Assembly (NCBI GenBank): GCA_009731375.1
Contig: BJOX01000312.1
Span: 243,242 to 307,241, forward strand
From: Paulinella micropora
Taxonomy: Eukaryota > Cercozoa > Imbricatea > Euglyphida
Reading direction: 5' to 3'
DNA length: 64,000 nucleotides
Shown piece after piece: positions 19,421 through 30,961 of this stretch. The notes under the pieces are model-generated. The model was not told the origin of the DNA. It did not search any database and worked only from the letters and a program-made list of their open reading frames with translations. Every line of letters begins with the position of its first letter. Position 1 is the first letter of the stretch. A program made the position numbers and the translations under genes.

Positions 19421-20897
19421 TCAGTCGATCTTTGTCTTTCAAACTCTACATATCTCTTCAAGTTTCACCTTTCTTAGCAGAAAAGAGCTATGTAAGGTCC
19501 AATATCTCAGGCGGTCCTTGTCGTTCCGACTCTACATAGCTCTGTTCATCTTTCCTAGAAGAAAAGAGGTATGTAAACCCGAATATCCGTTGGGCTCTGC
19601 CCTTTATCCCCGTTCAAGTGTACGTCGCTTGCATTACAAAATGCAAATTTGAGTTTGGAGTTTTTCGAGTTCAAATTTGAATTTGAATTTTGAACTTTCT
19701 CCTCCCCTCCTTCTATGGCGCTCTGCCATAGACGTACAACGGTATGACCATGTTGCTGTCGTACCAATGATTCCCATCGTTTTGTCATTCCGCGGTGCCT
19801 TCTGGGTCTCCGACCCGCAAGTGCTCGGCGAGTGCCACTTAGACTTCACGAGGCTAAGTGTACAAAGCACATGCAGCAGCTCTAGATCTGGTCCACCCCA
19901 AGGATCTGTGATCCTGAGATCATCCAGAAGTTCCCAACTGAGTCGGTGAGAACCTCTGAACAACCTCGTCCATCGTTGGAATGAACGGGCGCTATGCCAG
20001 TGTCAAGGGTGCAGTTGGCGTCGGCGCTATTAACTTGGGAGATTAATGAATAAGGATGCCACAGCTTTGTGGAATTTAAATCCTAACAACCTTCACATAT
20101 CATGTGTAAACATATGTCACTCCGGTAAACGGCCCGGGTAACGGTGTAACTTGAATATATAGGATTTACAGGCCATATGGGGTCCAAGCTTCCAAGCTCC
20201 ACCCATATCCTTTATCATAATATAACATTACTTGAAACCGGAAGTATTCTTCAAAACCGGAAATGTAATAAGAATTCATCTTATAATAAATTTAATAACA
20301 AGTAATCACTTCCACGAGTGAATTCCTATAAAAACTAATAGTGAAATAACGATGTATTAATAGTATACAGTGGGTGCGGTTACATTTTTTTCCTAGCACT
20401 TTTATTATTATTATTTTTTTTGCAGGACGTCATACTTCCTTGAGAGTCGTTAATCAATCATTTTCAGCCGGCGGCACGCAACTCCACTCAACCAGGCGTT
20501 AGGTCGGGGGGGGGGGGGGGGGGGGCTATCAGATTGAGCAACTTAACGACAGGCCAACTTGAAATCTTTACATTGACAATTCATTTTTTTGACTGGCACG
20601 TTAGATTCTCCTCTCCAACAGGTTTCGACTTCACTGACTTGCAGGTTTCCGATTTCGTTTAGAAATGATGAAGTTTCAAAAGATTAACTTGATGAAGTCA
20701 AACTTCAGTTCTTTTTAAAATAGATCAACTATTGCCTTTTCCCCTCGCACCCTCTATTGCCTTTTCCCCGAGCACCCTCTATTGCCTTTTCCCTGGCCCT
20801 GATTTCCCGTGAAACACGCACGTTGCGGTAAATTTGTGGACAAATCAGTTAGAGTGAGCAGAAAAAACAATGTTTGGCTGCTTTTTACATCTATCCA
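19421..20897. other. non-coding stretch between copia-1 and copia-2
   Basis: No convincing gene. It holds two or three degenerate repeat units of about 80 bp at 19420-19590, each able to fold (tacatatctctt...aagagctatgta; tacatagctctg...aagaggtatgta), a poly-G run at about 20505-20526, and three copies of a 23-28 bp unit (ctctattgccttttcccc) at about 20730-20800. Possibly decayed element DNA and host spacer. Confidence 0.6.
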
Positions 20898-21100
20898 TGT
20901 TAGAACTAATAATCAATATTAATAGTTGCATGGGCCGGCCGTATAAGAGTAACGGTGTTGGTAGAGCCATTACTTATATCCGGCCAGTCATGTCGTTCTG
21001 CGCGCCTTGTGTTGGTTTGGCGCGTTATTAAAGCTTTGTTACTGCAGACGTGGTCGACTGTGAGTTCCGGATCATTATATTAAGTTATATTGGTCAAACA
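20898..21100 (+). repeat. copia-2 5' LTR (about 203 bp)
   Basis: TGTTAGA at the start, ...tggtcaaaca at the end, directly before the putative primer-binding site. Related to 6047-6247. Confidence 0.65.
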
Positions 21101-21118
21101 GGTTATCGAGCCTTGTTG
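21101..21118 (+). promoter_or_regulatory. copia-2 putative primer-binding site
   Basis: ggttatcgagccttgttg directly after the LTR; the copia-1 equivalent is ggttatagagccttgt. Position and partial likeness to the usual copia tggtatcagagcc site support it; the tRNA is not identified. Confidence 0.55.
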
Positions 21119-21418
21119 TGCGAACTCTGATACAGAGCTTTAATCACACACACACATTTTTGGTGAGCTGGCATCAGGCAGTCACGCAAAAGTGTACGCT
21201 ATACGGACGTGCCGAATGCAGTCAATCATCATTGCACATATAAGACGTGCTGTAGGCAGTCTTTGCAATTCCCACCAGTGGTCAGACTAGGTACGATAGG
21301 TACTAGGACTCCACACCCCTATTTTCCCCTATCTATTCACCCTCACTCACCCCAGGTTAGTGACATACTGATAGTCGAGCGTTTCTCCTATCTTCCGCCC
21401 TTTGCAGACTAAATCAAC

Positions 21419-22597
21419 ATGGCTAACCCCATGTTTGATCTAGCTAAGTTCAGAATGGAGCCTCCCAAACTCCACGATGACAAACCGGACTGGGATTTGT
21501 TCCTCTATACACTGCTTGCAGTAATTGGAGCAACCAATCCTATCGTCCTGTCAGTCATCCCCGGTTGTGAGGATCACCCATTCGTCAAAGCCTTAAAAGC
21601 ACCTAATGTTTTAGCTCCTACTCTACTCCCATTGAAGATCCTCTACTTTCCCCAAAGGGAGATGAGGACGACAATGAGGGAACTAAGGAGGAAACACGAA
21701 CGTCAGTGAAAGCTGAACCTAAACCAGACAAGTCGGATGATCCCGAGTCTGTCATTATCCCTACTGAGCTGAAAAGTAAAGTACCAATAATGACACTCGG
21801 AAGTAAACCCACTGCCTTGTTTAGCTCTCAGCTGCTAGGCATTACAGAGCAGTTGATAAGCAAAATAAAGAGTCCCTCAAAAGAATCCTATTTGCTTACC
21901 TTCTGCAGTCATGTGCCCATGACCGTAAAGTTATGGCAGTAATGCAACAGGGAGGAACGGATGGGGTAGCATGCTTCCTTGCTCTGCAAAAGCATTACGG
22001 TGGGCTTGAGTTAGTCAAGTTTCAAGAGGACCAGCAAACCATCTACCACTCTTACCCCAAGAAAGTGAAAGATGTGAGTACATGGCTAGCAGGGTACCTT
22101 AACATCGTTGAGAAGCAAGAGAAGCGAATGGGAGCCACCATCCCTGTCCCTATGAAGGCAGACATGATTGTGAACAAACTCAAACATCTGCCCCCCTTTG
22201 CTCGCTATTATGAGAATGTATGGTTGTCTTTGTTGCCCCAACAGAGGCCAGGTTGGGATGATTTCTTGCAAGTAGTGCAACAAATCGCACAAGGAAGTGT
22301 GTCTGTGACCAAGACACAGAAGCTGTATGGGACTGGCAGCTCTCGTGCTGATCCCATCACAGTCAACCTCATTGGGGCAGGAGACAGGCAAGCAAAGGTT
22401 AGATGTTACAACTGTAAAAACGATCATGTTATGAAATTCTGTCTCGTGCGGTGCCAATTGAAAGACTGTCCAAGGGACGGACATGGTCCCAACGACTGTC
22501 CTTTAAGGTTGCAAGCAGCACGAACGGTTGCATTAGCACGAGGGACAGAAGGAAGAAAGAGCAGTAAGAGTAGTAAGGTTGAGAAGAGTGAGACGAG

Positions 22598-22647
<50 letters not shown>

Positions 22648-22691
22648 AGAGAAGAGCACGGAGAAGAAAGGGAAGGAGAGACGTAAGATGA
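21419..22691 (+). pseudogene. copia-2 gag (three overlapping frames)
   Basis: Frames 21419-21709 (start MANPMFDLAKFRMEPPKL, WDLFLYTLLAVIGATNP), 21706-21942 and 21933-22691 carry successive parts of one protein. The last has GTDGVACFLALQKHYGGLEL, LPPFARYYENVWLSLLPQQR, then zinc-binding residues CYNCKNDHVMKFC and CPRDGHGPNDCP. Capsid plus nucleocapsid function. A (GA)n run at about 22605-22642 encodes an Arg-Glu repeat. The shift between the first two frames falls at the place where copia-1 shifts too. Confidence 0.8.
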
Positions 22692-23598
22692 AAGCATCTG
22701 ATTTCGTCAAGGGTAAAAAGAAAGCCATCAGTCTGAATGCGGGGGGATCAGACTCATCTTCCTCAAAGTCTAACTCTGAGGATGACGATGAGGAAGATGA
22801 CTCTGACCTCCCTGACTCGACTGAGAGGAATCCAGTTATCAATGACGAAGACACAGATGATGATGGAGGGGGAATGGATAAGGTGGGGTATATAAATCAT
22901 ATGTACGCGATAAATATGATGGAGAAAGAAGGAGAAGGTGAGGGAGAAACGAAAGAGACACACACCACCCCACCCCCACTTTCACCGCTTTTTGCCCCGC
23001 ACAATCAGCCACCCAGCGCATCTGGAGGAGTCGGAGGACGGGCAGGGAGGACGGAGCAAGCACCACGACAATTAAGGTCCGTAACAGAGAGCAGTACTGT
23101 CACACCTACCTTCATGTCTAACGCTTACCAAAGCTCCATCAAAACAATCCCTAAACTGCATGAGAATAACTTTCAAACCTCTCTTGAAATGGCAGCAGAC
23201 CCAACTTCCCAAGGGGCAATTTACCCACTTGGGGATGGATGGGGGTTACTGCGTTTCAAAAGGGGTACAAGAAAGTTCTTCTCACCACTCACCATCCTCT
23301 AGTCATTAAGGAAATTTACGGGCCGACGCTCAATCTTCATGCCCAACCTATACTGAAACACACCTCACACATACCTAGCGCAAAACAATGTGAGGCCATA
23401 GCCAAGAGTACAGGGAGGCGGTGCGAATGGAAACTTTCCGCGGCGCGGAGGGGAGTGGGAGAGGGGGTTAAGTTAGCAACACGGTTAGGTGAGGGGTTTG
23501 ACTTCTGTGCTAGACACACAGCACAGGAAAACGGGCGAGCAACTACTTTAGAGATATATAGGTCTAAGCTTAGGGCTGGGTTTTTACCCCCCCACTAA
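22688..23598 (+). pseudogene. copia-2 gag-pol linker, disordered
   Basis: Frame 22688-23302 begins four bases before the upstream stop (ATGA overlap). Acidic Ser/Asp/Glu tract, then KVGYINHMYAINMMEKEG and a Pro-rich part; frame 23239-23598 continues with CEAIAKSTGRRCEWK and DFCARHTAQENGR, a Cys/His pattern that might bind zinc. Function unknown. Confidence 0.55.
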
Positions 23599-23773
23599 CT
23601 CATTCCTCTTATCTCCTAATGAGTGTCTCACTGTTGAGTGGGTCAAAGCCCCTATTGAACAGAAAGTTGCAAAGCCTGCTCCTTACCTACCAACACGATC
23701 CACCTCACCACCTACATCTTCATCTTCTTCGTCCTCAGCTACCCGTCCACCTGCTAAGTCTGGAACGACGACG

Positions 23774-24967
23774 TTGCCGTCATTCGTTCTAAACCCAGCA
23801 ATGGAAATGACAGCTGAGGGAGAAAAAGAATCGGTGCCTTATCTATCAGCACCTACATCACCACCTATGTCTTCCTCTTCCTCAAACTCAACTACTCATC
23901 GACCAGCTAGGTCCGGAACATCGACGTTGCCGTCGTCTGTTCCAAACCCAGCAAGGAAGATGACAACTGAGGAAGAAGAAGACTGGAAGACAGTGCCGTG
24001 GCATTGGAATGGAGAGAACCGGGTTAGAGTAGTAACAGAGGGAGATGGGGCGATACCAGAGATCGGTGAGTGCAGACGCTTCCTCAAGGCCCTCATTCAA
24101 GGAAGTGAGGGATTACAAGTAAGGGGCTCATTGATCACCAAACCTGATGGAGAGGTTGATGAGCTCTATTGTGATCTCTTCACTGCCTTGGAAGAATGTA
24201 TCGTCACCTATGCCACAAAGCACAAAAATCAGTTTGCGAGAGGCATAGTGGCGTCATTCCCATTCATTCCTGAATGGATGAGGGAGACATCTTTTGCTCT
24301 CTCTGGTAGTACCGATTTGGCAGATGCCAGCTTGACTGAGTTGATGCACGCACCCCCAACCTCACCTACCTCATCACAACCATCACGTCCATACTCACAA
24401 CCATCTAAAGATGAACGATCGGATTGTGTTATCATGATGATGGGAAATGAAGAGAGTAGTGAGGAGGTTCCCAACCAATCTCAAATGATGTGGGTAGATG
24501 ATGGCGGAGCGAGCGAATCTCAATCTCCACATAAAGAGTCGTTCGTCCGAATGAAACTTGACCCTCAGAAGTTTAGGATAGCTAAGGGTAGCATTCGCAC
24601 GGAATACAAAGGCAAGGTGGAGATGCGGCTGTTGGGCTCCCACGGGCAGGAAATTTACGTGTCTGATTCCCACACCACATACAACCCTCACTTAAGGTAC
24701 GGGCTAGTCTCTACCTCGGCGTGGGTTAAGAAAGGGTTAGCTGTAGTGCATCAGAACAACCAAATTATTGTCCTGAAGGAGCCTGTCCCCATCGTAGAGG
24801 AGCAGATTGTCGTGCGGGGGATGTCACTGCCAAACAACCTCTCGGTATTTGACCCCCCCGGCATGGCACCTCTCAATCCTAACGAATGGTACGACCCTGT
24901 TCCTTTGGGCAGACAGAGCGTGAAGGTTGAGGGTGATGCTACATCACCCTCTACCATCACGTTCTGA
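23774..24967 (+). CDS. copia-2 protease region (retropepsin-like)
   Basis: 397 residues. The N-terminal half carries two copies of a Ser/Thr-rich segment (PSFVLNPAMEMT and PSSVPNPARKMT) and a globular part. The protease part begins MMWVDDGGASESQSPHKES where DSGAS is expected (the active Asp is present, with DG-G-A-S spacing), followed by LRYGLVSTSAWVKKGLAVVH and the strand QIIVLKEPVPIV, matching copia-3's DSGAS protease end by end. Frame is open; it cleaves Gag-Pol in active relatives. Confidence 0.7.
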   Translation: MPSFVLNPAMEMTAEGEKESVPYLSAPTSPPMSSSSSNSTTHRPARSGTSTLPSSVPNPARKMTTEEEEDWKTVPWHWNGENRVRVVTEGDGAIPEIGECRRFLKALIQGSEGLQVRGSLITKPDGEVDELYCDLFTALEECIVTYATKHKNQFARGIVASFPFIPEWMRETSFALSGSTDLADASLTELMHAPPTSPTSSQPSRPYSQPSKDERSDCVIMMMGNEESSEEVPNQSQMMWVDDGGASESQSPHKESFVRMKLDPQKFRIAKGSIRTEYKGKVEMRLLGSHGQEIYVSDSHTTYNPHLRYGLVSTSAWVKKGLAVVHQNNQIIVLKEPVPIVEEQIVVRGMSLPNNLSVFDPPGMAPLNPNEWYDPVPLGRQSVKVEGDATSPSTITF

Positions 24968-25522
24968 CTTCCCACTACTCACCCTTCTCAGAAAGCATCT
25001 CTCCCCATATATCACGACGTATATTGTGATGAATTACCTTGTACATGTGGTTGGAGGTGTAATGAGATCAAACCTTATGTACCATATAGACACGAAGCTG
25101 AGAACGAGAGGGGTGAGAGTATAGGACAGGGTTTGTCATGTTGTAGCGTTATGATCGATGATGTTTGCTGTAATGCACGTCATGGCTGTGATCATGATGC
25201 TAAATGTGGAATGATGACGGTGGGGGTGGCGCCGATAAAATTAAATACATTACATACATGTATTTATCCACATATTCATACATCCATATCTCCAATACGT
25301 ACATACAGTACATGTACGCTGCCGTGTCCATGACGGTGTGGGGTGGCGGGCGATAAATTAAATACATTACGTACATGCATACATCCATATCTCCATATAT
25401 CCGTAGATACGTACATACACTACCTGTACGCTGCCGTACCCATGACGGTGGGAGGTTACATACATTACATACATGCATTTATCCACATATCCATAATATC
25501 CATATCTCTGTATATCCATACA

Positions 25523-25558
<36 letters not shown>

Positions 25559-25731
25559 TATACATATATATATGTATGCATATGTATTTATATATATATA
25601 GTGTGTGTGTGTGTGATTTGCGCACAGCCGTAACCGATCAACACACCTAGATAGATAAATAGGAAAAAGTCCTTCACCCAGTTGTACGACCCCATCATAA
25701 AGAGTGCATCCATGCCATAGTTTTTCACCGC
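24968..25731 (+). other. copia-2 protease-integrase spacer with minisatellite
   Basis: First 230 bases encode a Cys-rich remnant (DELPCTCGWRCNEIKPYV). From about 25212, about two and a half units of a 110-120 bp minisatellite, each starting atgacggtg and containing TACA/ATCC-rich sequence, then (TACA)n, (TA)n and (GT)n up to about 25614. Integrase sequence resumes near 25700 (HRMCKHLGVKAMERM). Confidence 0.75.
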
Positions 25732-26346
25732 ATGTGTAAACATCTCGGTGTAAAAGCTATGGAAAGGATGGCTCATTATATGGGAGTTCAAATAGTGGGT
25801 GCAGGGTGGAGAGAGCGTATTGCGAAATGTGAGTACTGTTTGCGCAATAAAATAAAACGGTTACCACATTTCAGAGGCAATCACCATATCGTTGAACGCC
25901 ACCCTGGGATCCACATTTCCATGGATACTCAGGGCTGGTGGAATACGATATCGTGGGATGGTAAAAAGTACAAGTTTACTGTCAAATGTCTTGCCTCTAA
26001 CTTCGAATTAGATTATTATCTTCGTCATAAGAACGAGTTCTTTCCTTGCTTCCTTAAGACTGTTGCCTTTTTTGAACGGCATACAGGGAGAAAGGTTAAA
26101 CGCGTTACTTGTGACCAAGAATATGGTCTGTATGGAGTATTTAGGTGGTTAGATGAAACGCAGGTTGTTCTCATAGAGGCACCAACATCGGAGAAACAAG
26201 CCGTCGCTAAAGTCGAGAGATCACACCAGACCAATGGAGGTCCGGCTAGAGCTCTCCTTAGCAATGCCGAGTTTCCTCCGTCTTTTTGGACCGAAATGGA
26301 GAAGAACGCTACGTACATCAACAATCTCCTCCATATCTCCCAATGA
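25732..26346 (+). pseudogene. copia-2 integrase, interrupted by TGA
   Basis: GAG-pre-integrase motif (HLGVKAMERMAHY, then CEYCLRNK) precedes the catalytic core. Triad: HISMDTQGWW (D), VKRVTCDQEYG (D), AVAKVERSHQTNGGPARALL (E). Ends at an in-frame TGA (26344), after which the same frame reads PFRGKSPYEIINKIKP, the expected continuation, so the stop is a disabling mutation. Confidence 0.88.
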
Positions 26347-26401
26347 CCCTTTCGTGGTAAATCCCCTTACGAGATAATCAACAAGATTAAACCTTATCTG
26401 C

Positions 26402-27127
26402 ATGATTCATTTGCGGCCAGTGGGGTGTGCTGCTGTGATGAAGGTTAAGACTCGTAGGGATAAGGGGGAGAGAGGAAGGAAAGTGGTGTTCCTAGGTTAT
26501 GAACGAAATACCGGGTATTATAGGGTCTATGACCCTGTGGATCGTACAATACACTGTAATGTACGGGATGTGGTGTTTGACGTATGGAGGTTGGGAAAGA
26601 AAGAGGCAACCAAATCATTGGGGGAGACCCCAGGGGAGAAAGATAAGCTCTTCTCCGTAGGTTGGAGTGCCGAACCCAAACCCAACCCTGAATCAACCAT
26701 CAATCCCCACATATCAACCAAAACCACGGAACTTGGCCCCTCTCCAGAGAGTAATAATCTCATAGACGACCCCCCAGCACCAGGACTTGCTGCAGGGGGA
26801 GTAGTTCATGAGGTCATCACTACTGGTATACCTAATGCTACGGATGACCCCCCTCAACCTCCAGGTAAAGTTACGAGTAGTTCTGATAGTGAGGACTCCG
26901 GTCCCGGCTATGAGAATTTACCAACCTTAGAACGCCCGAGTCCTCGACCTAGGGCCAGTTCCGAACCGAGTAATCGCCGAAAAGATGAGGGGGAGTCGAT
27001 GCGTAAAGCAATAGGTAAGAGGGGGAGGAAGACCAAAGTCAGGGTAATATTAGCAGGGAAACAAGTCAGAGTTCCGGCACGAATGTGGGGGGAAGGATGG
27101 GCTAGACAAACCTACGGCGATCAGTAG
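26402..27127 (+). pseudogene. copia-2 integrase C-terminus and linker to RT
   Basis: LRPVGCAAVMKVK, then KVVFLGYERNTGYYRVYDP and HCNVRDVVFDV are the usual copia integrase tail (GY-x-Y-R-hh and VRDVxFxE). A Pro/Ser/Asp-rich linker follows and ends RVPARMWGEGWA, shared with copia-3 (RVPARAWGDG). Confidence 0.8.
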
Positions 27128-27226
27128 GAGACTGCTGAACGAAAAGGGGTCACGCTCCAACCCTCCGCCCCGATCGTACAGAAATCTAGACGTTTCCCCG
27201 CTCATGATGTTGCTTTTGATGATGGA

Positions 27227-28195
27227 GTGGAGGATAAGATGTGGGACAAGGATATCATCAAATATGCCTATGCCGAACACATGGCTGTTGTTCCACATGC
27301 ATTGCCCACATTTGCTGCTTCAACTACCTCACCCATATCTGCACCGGCGATCGACTCGAATATCACCTCTGAATTCGAGTTCGCCGAGGGGGAGAGGGAT
27401 AGAATAGAGTCCGAAAAAAACAAACATGGTACAAACTGGCGCTCTCATAAGCATTATTCCAGGGGGAGGTAAGACGAGGGGAGGACACATATCCATCTGC
27501 GCGCGCGAGGATAGGATAGACTATTGCTTAGTTAGCGAACAGGTACCTCAGTTTCCCGTTATTCAGAAGCCTAAAGACCGAAGACAGGCACGGGAAACTG
27601 AGGTACGCCAGCAGGAAGAGCTTAAGGCCTTCGAGTGGAGAGAAGAAAGTGAGGCGAAAAGATCTGGGTCCCCCATTATTCCCCTGAAGTGGATAGACTC
27701 AATTAAGCATCAAGGAACCCGTGAGGAGTTCCATAAAGCAAGGGTTACCTTACGGGGCGACCTACTTAGGGCGGGCTTACAGTTTGATCCCAAAAAGACA
27801 TACTCACCTACCGCACATCACCGCACTATTTTGCTTATTATTGCTTATGCAGCTTGTTTTGGGATTGATCTGTGGCTTGTTGATTTCACTACTGCCTATC
27901 TCCACGCCCATCTGCCTTATGCCATCTATGTTAAGCCCCCCCCCCCCCTGGGTTTGAGAAGCCTGGTTTCGTTTGGTTGCTCACAAAGGCGCTGTATGGA
28001 CATCCGGAATCAGGCAGACTTTGGTATGACGTGATGTTGCAAGAGTTAGTTGTGCGACAGAAAGTCACCCCCCTTACCCTGGACAAGGCTTCCTTTGTGA
28101 AGCTCAAGGATCAACCCAAAGACACCCAATTGCTATCTTTCCACGTCGACGATGGATTCATGCGGCGGACGAGGCCGCACTTGAAGCTCTCGTAG
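27227..28195 (+). pseudogene. copia-2 reverse transcriptase, first part
   Basis: PLKWIDSIKHQGTREEFHKA, KARVTLRGDLLRAG, then LWLVDFTTAYLHAHLP (motif A) and LLTKALYGHPESGRLWYD, and LLSFHVDDGF (motif C, HVDD). A run of 11 C at about 27937-27947 coincides with a frame change between motif A and ALYGHPESG; a second shift follows HVDDGF. Confidence 0.88.
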
Positions 28196-28230
28196 CCCGT
28201 TTCAGCAAGCACGGGTTCCGTGGCAAGAAC

Positions 28231-29347
28231 TTGGGAAAGGCTACTGAATTCAAGAACATCCAAATAGTACAGAACGATAGAGGGATTTTGCTCCATCAGA
28301 GGAAGTATGAGCTCTTGGTCCTGAACGAACTGGGTTATTTGGAGGAAACCCCGGCTAAGACCCCCTTCACCTCGGAATCGCCGGCACCCCTCAAGAAGGG
28401 GCATACGTTGTTGAATTACGATATCAGATGTCTAGTTGGGATGCTTATCTTCTTAGCTGTTTATACACGCCCCTTGTTGATATGTTCTTTAAGTATAGCA
28501 GCCAAGCACCAGATCCCTAACCCCCAGGTATCCTATGCCATGTTGCATCGCATGTTTCAATGGATAATAACTCCACGGGCTTTGTTCTTTCGTAAAGGGG
28601 ACAAGAAGCTTTTGGAGTTGATCTCTGGGTTATTTGAGGTGTCTAAGGTGCCGAAGTCATGGAAGGCCACTAGGAAGCCATCAGCAGCCGCTAACGCTTT
28701 AAATGTGACCTTCACTCAGTCCGATAAGGTACCCCAGGGGGAGGAACACCTCCCGCTCAACTCGATGACGTTTGACGAGTTTAGTGTGCCTGTGATCGCC
28801 AACATCGAAAAGATGATAACAGGAAAACCCCTAATCGGGTTTGTCGACTCAGATTTTGCGGGGGATAGACTATCCCGTAAGTCGGTCGGGGTTTATCTTT
28901 TTCTTCCATGGTGCCCCCGTAGCTTGGTTCTCCAAGTTACAGCCGGTGATAGCTCAGTCTACCCTAGAAGCAGAGACCGTTTCAGCTAATGAAGCGGTGA
29001 GGGAGCTCCTAGCCATCAGACAGACTTTGAGGGATATGGGTATTGCCCTCAACGAGCCTACCACCCTTTATGAGGACAATGAAGGAGCTATGTTGTTGGC
29101 AGAACCGGGGCTCGGGGAATCACGCACTAAGCAGATTGACGTGCGGTATCATTTCCTTGCGAAACTCGTAAAAGACCGGGTAGTTATTTTAATGCGCGTA
29201 TCGTCCGAGGATAATGTCGCGGACATTTTCACCAAGATTAATTTCACGCATGATAAGTTTAATCACTTAGCGGATATAGTCTCGGTAAGGCTGGACGAAC
29301 TCACTTTAAAACGGTTAGGTTTCGATTTCTCGCAACTTGCGAAATGA
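28231..29347 (+). pseudogene. copia-2 RT C-terminus and RNase H
   Basis: KNIQIVQNDRGILLHQRKY and RCLVGMLIFLAVYTRPLLI (VG-LL-L---TRPD of copia) end the RT. RNase H: GFVDSDFAGDRLSRKSV, APVAWFSKLQPVIAQSTLEA, ETVSANEAVRELL, LYEDNEGAMLLA, KQIDVRYHFLAKLV, EDNVADIFTK. The set is complete, with one shift at about 28895-28910 between the D-S-D strand and the SRSGFIFFF continuation. Stop TGA at 29345. Confidence 0.88.
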
Positions 29348-30407
29348 TCAGGGAATTTACTTATATATTCGTGTTTTATGAGCAATATTAATAGTATATC
29401 CGTATAGGTATAATTTTTCGCATATGTTATTTACAGAGACAGATGTTATAGGTACACGCTAGGGAGGCGTACCGCTCAAGCACCCCCACCGGCCATGATC
29501 GCGTTCTCGCTCGGGCCCGCGAGGTTGATCGCGCTCGGACCCGTGCGCGGATCCCAGAGTGTGTTCGCGCTCTTGCTCGGGCCCGAGAGGGTGATCGCGC
29601 TCGGACTCTTGCGCGGATCCCAGTGCGCGATCGAACCCTTGCTCGGGCCCGTGTGCTTACGACCTCCTTATGTATATATTAGTTATATTTATGAACATAA
29701 TTAGTTCGGTACTATTATTATTATATTACATATAATATATTCTAAGAGTTGGAGGCCAGGGTGGTTGGTGTGATGGGCGTTTCATCACCTCTTGAAGGTT
29801 GACAGGCTTGGAATCCACCCCCTGTGCTGTACCAGACCGGTCGATAATTTTCCACATTTGATACCCCTTACGGGAAGCGCTTGCAAATTTTATTTTTCAT
29901 ATGTGACTATACTTATATACACGTAATTATATAGTAAATAGCCTGTTATACCTGTACTATATCTTTATTGTATCTGTAGTGACAAATAATCTTTATTATA
30001 TGGGTTTATTTATGTATCTACCTGTAGTATATCAATGACTTCATATCATACTTATATAACATGTGTCACTATTACATACAACCTTACTCGGTAGTTATCG
30101 TTGTAATGTACTACTAATACCCGTTACTCCACCTAGACAATTTACCGGTAATTTGGATAGTCTTAGTCATAGGCAGGTTCATAGGCCGGACAGTTGTTAA
30201 TACCTTTATTACTGACAAGGACACTTTCTAGAGTATTCGCGAATCATAGTCTGGAATGCCTAGAATCAAATGAGTATTACCATTCTGTAAAGGTCATAAC
30301 ATCATAAGTTTGTGTGACCCAAAATTTATTAAAAGTCTTTTCTTCGGTTATTCTATACCCTTAGCGGGGTAGCTTCCCTAAACTCTGCGTTTGAGAGATA
30401 GATTACT
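29348..30407. other. spacer between copia-2 and copia-3, probably including undetermined LTR sequence
   Basis: AT-rich, without a supported gene. 29495-29660 is a GC-rich minisatellite: the motif gctcgggcccg followed by gatcgcgctcgga and gcggatcccag repeats two to three times. The last 100 bases (ttagcggggtag..., 30360 on) are where copia-3's 5' LTR end and primer site should be, but I cannot define LTR borders. Confidence 0.5.
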
Positions 30408-30961
30408 TTGGTTATGAACCTTGACAAGGAGGCAAGCGTGCCGAAGCACGTATTGAGTCAGGTGCCCATATTCGAGGGCGATGACCAAAGCTTTTGGCCT
30501 TGGTCAAGCAAGTTTCAGAAGCATATGCAGGGAGTGTCCACGTGGCAGAGATGGTATCTGTGGCATTGGCCGACCCGGCTAAAGCCAAAAAGGATTTTCC
30601 TTACGATGAAGCAAGGGCTAAGGCGGCAGAAGACTTAGAAGAACCCGACACGCCCATAAGTGATAGTGAGGAAGATGAAGAGTCAGATGCCTCTCAGAGA
30701 GGAAGACAGAGACCCCAGACAAAGAAAGAAGACAAATCACCAGAGAATTGGGATAAAATGACAGCAGAACAAAAGAAAGAGTGGAAAGAGAAAGAAGCGA
30801 GGAAAAAGAAAAGACAAAGTAGAAGACAACATACAAGAAGAAAGACAGCTATACGCAAAGAGAAGAAATATTATGAAAGGATGAAAACTTTGCAGTTATG
30901 TCTGTCTGTGGCTTTTTCCAAAGACAACGTATTAACTTCCTGCGAACACAGAAGACGATAG
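30408..30961 (+). pseudogene. copia-3 gag N-terminus, frameshifted
   Basis: Frame 30408-30638 starts MNLDKEASVPKHVLSQVPIF then EGDDQSFWPWSSKFQKHM, the standard copia gag opening (F-x-G-x-x-FxxW). It shifts to 30494-30961 (ALADPAKAKKDFPYDEARAK, then acidic/Lys-rich linker) and again to the frame that opens at 30898. Confidence 0.75.

Larger units (their letters stand above)
20898..29347 (+). mobile_element. copia-2: Ty1/copia element with complete domain order, inactivated
   Basis: 5' LTR, primer-binding site, gag with zinc knuckles, protease, integrase, RT, RNase H, in copia order (integrase before RT). Interrupted by frameshifts, an in-frame TGA in integrase, and a minisatellite between protease and integrase. 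I could not find a matching 3' LTR after 29347, so the 3' end is unresolved and the pol part may come from a sibling element. Confidence 0.8.

Noticed and set aside
29495-29704. 69-residue frame with repeats GPARLIALGPVRGSQ
   Set aside because: Translation of the GC-rich minisatellite; no evidence of expression or homologue.
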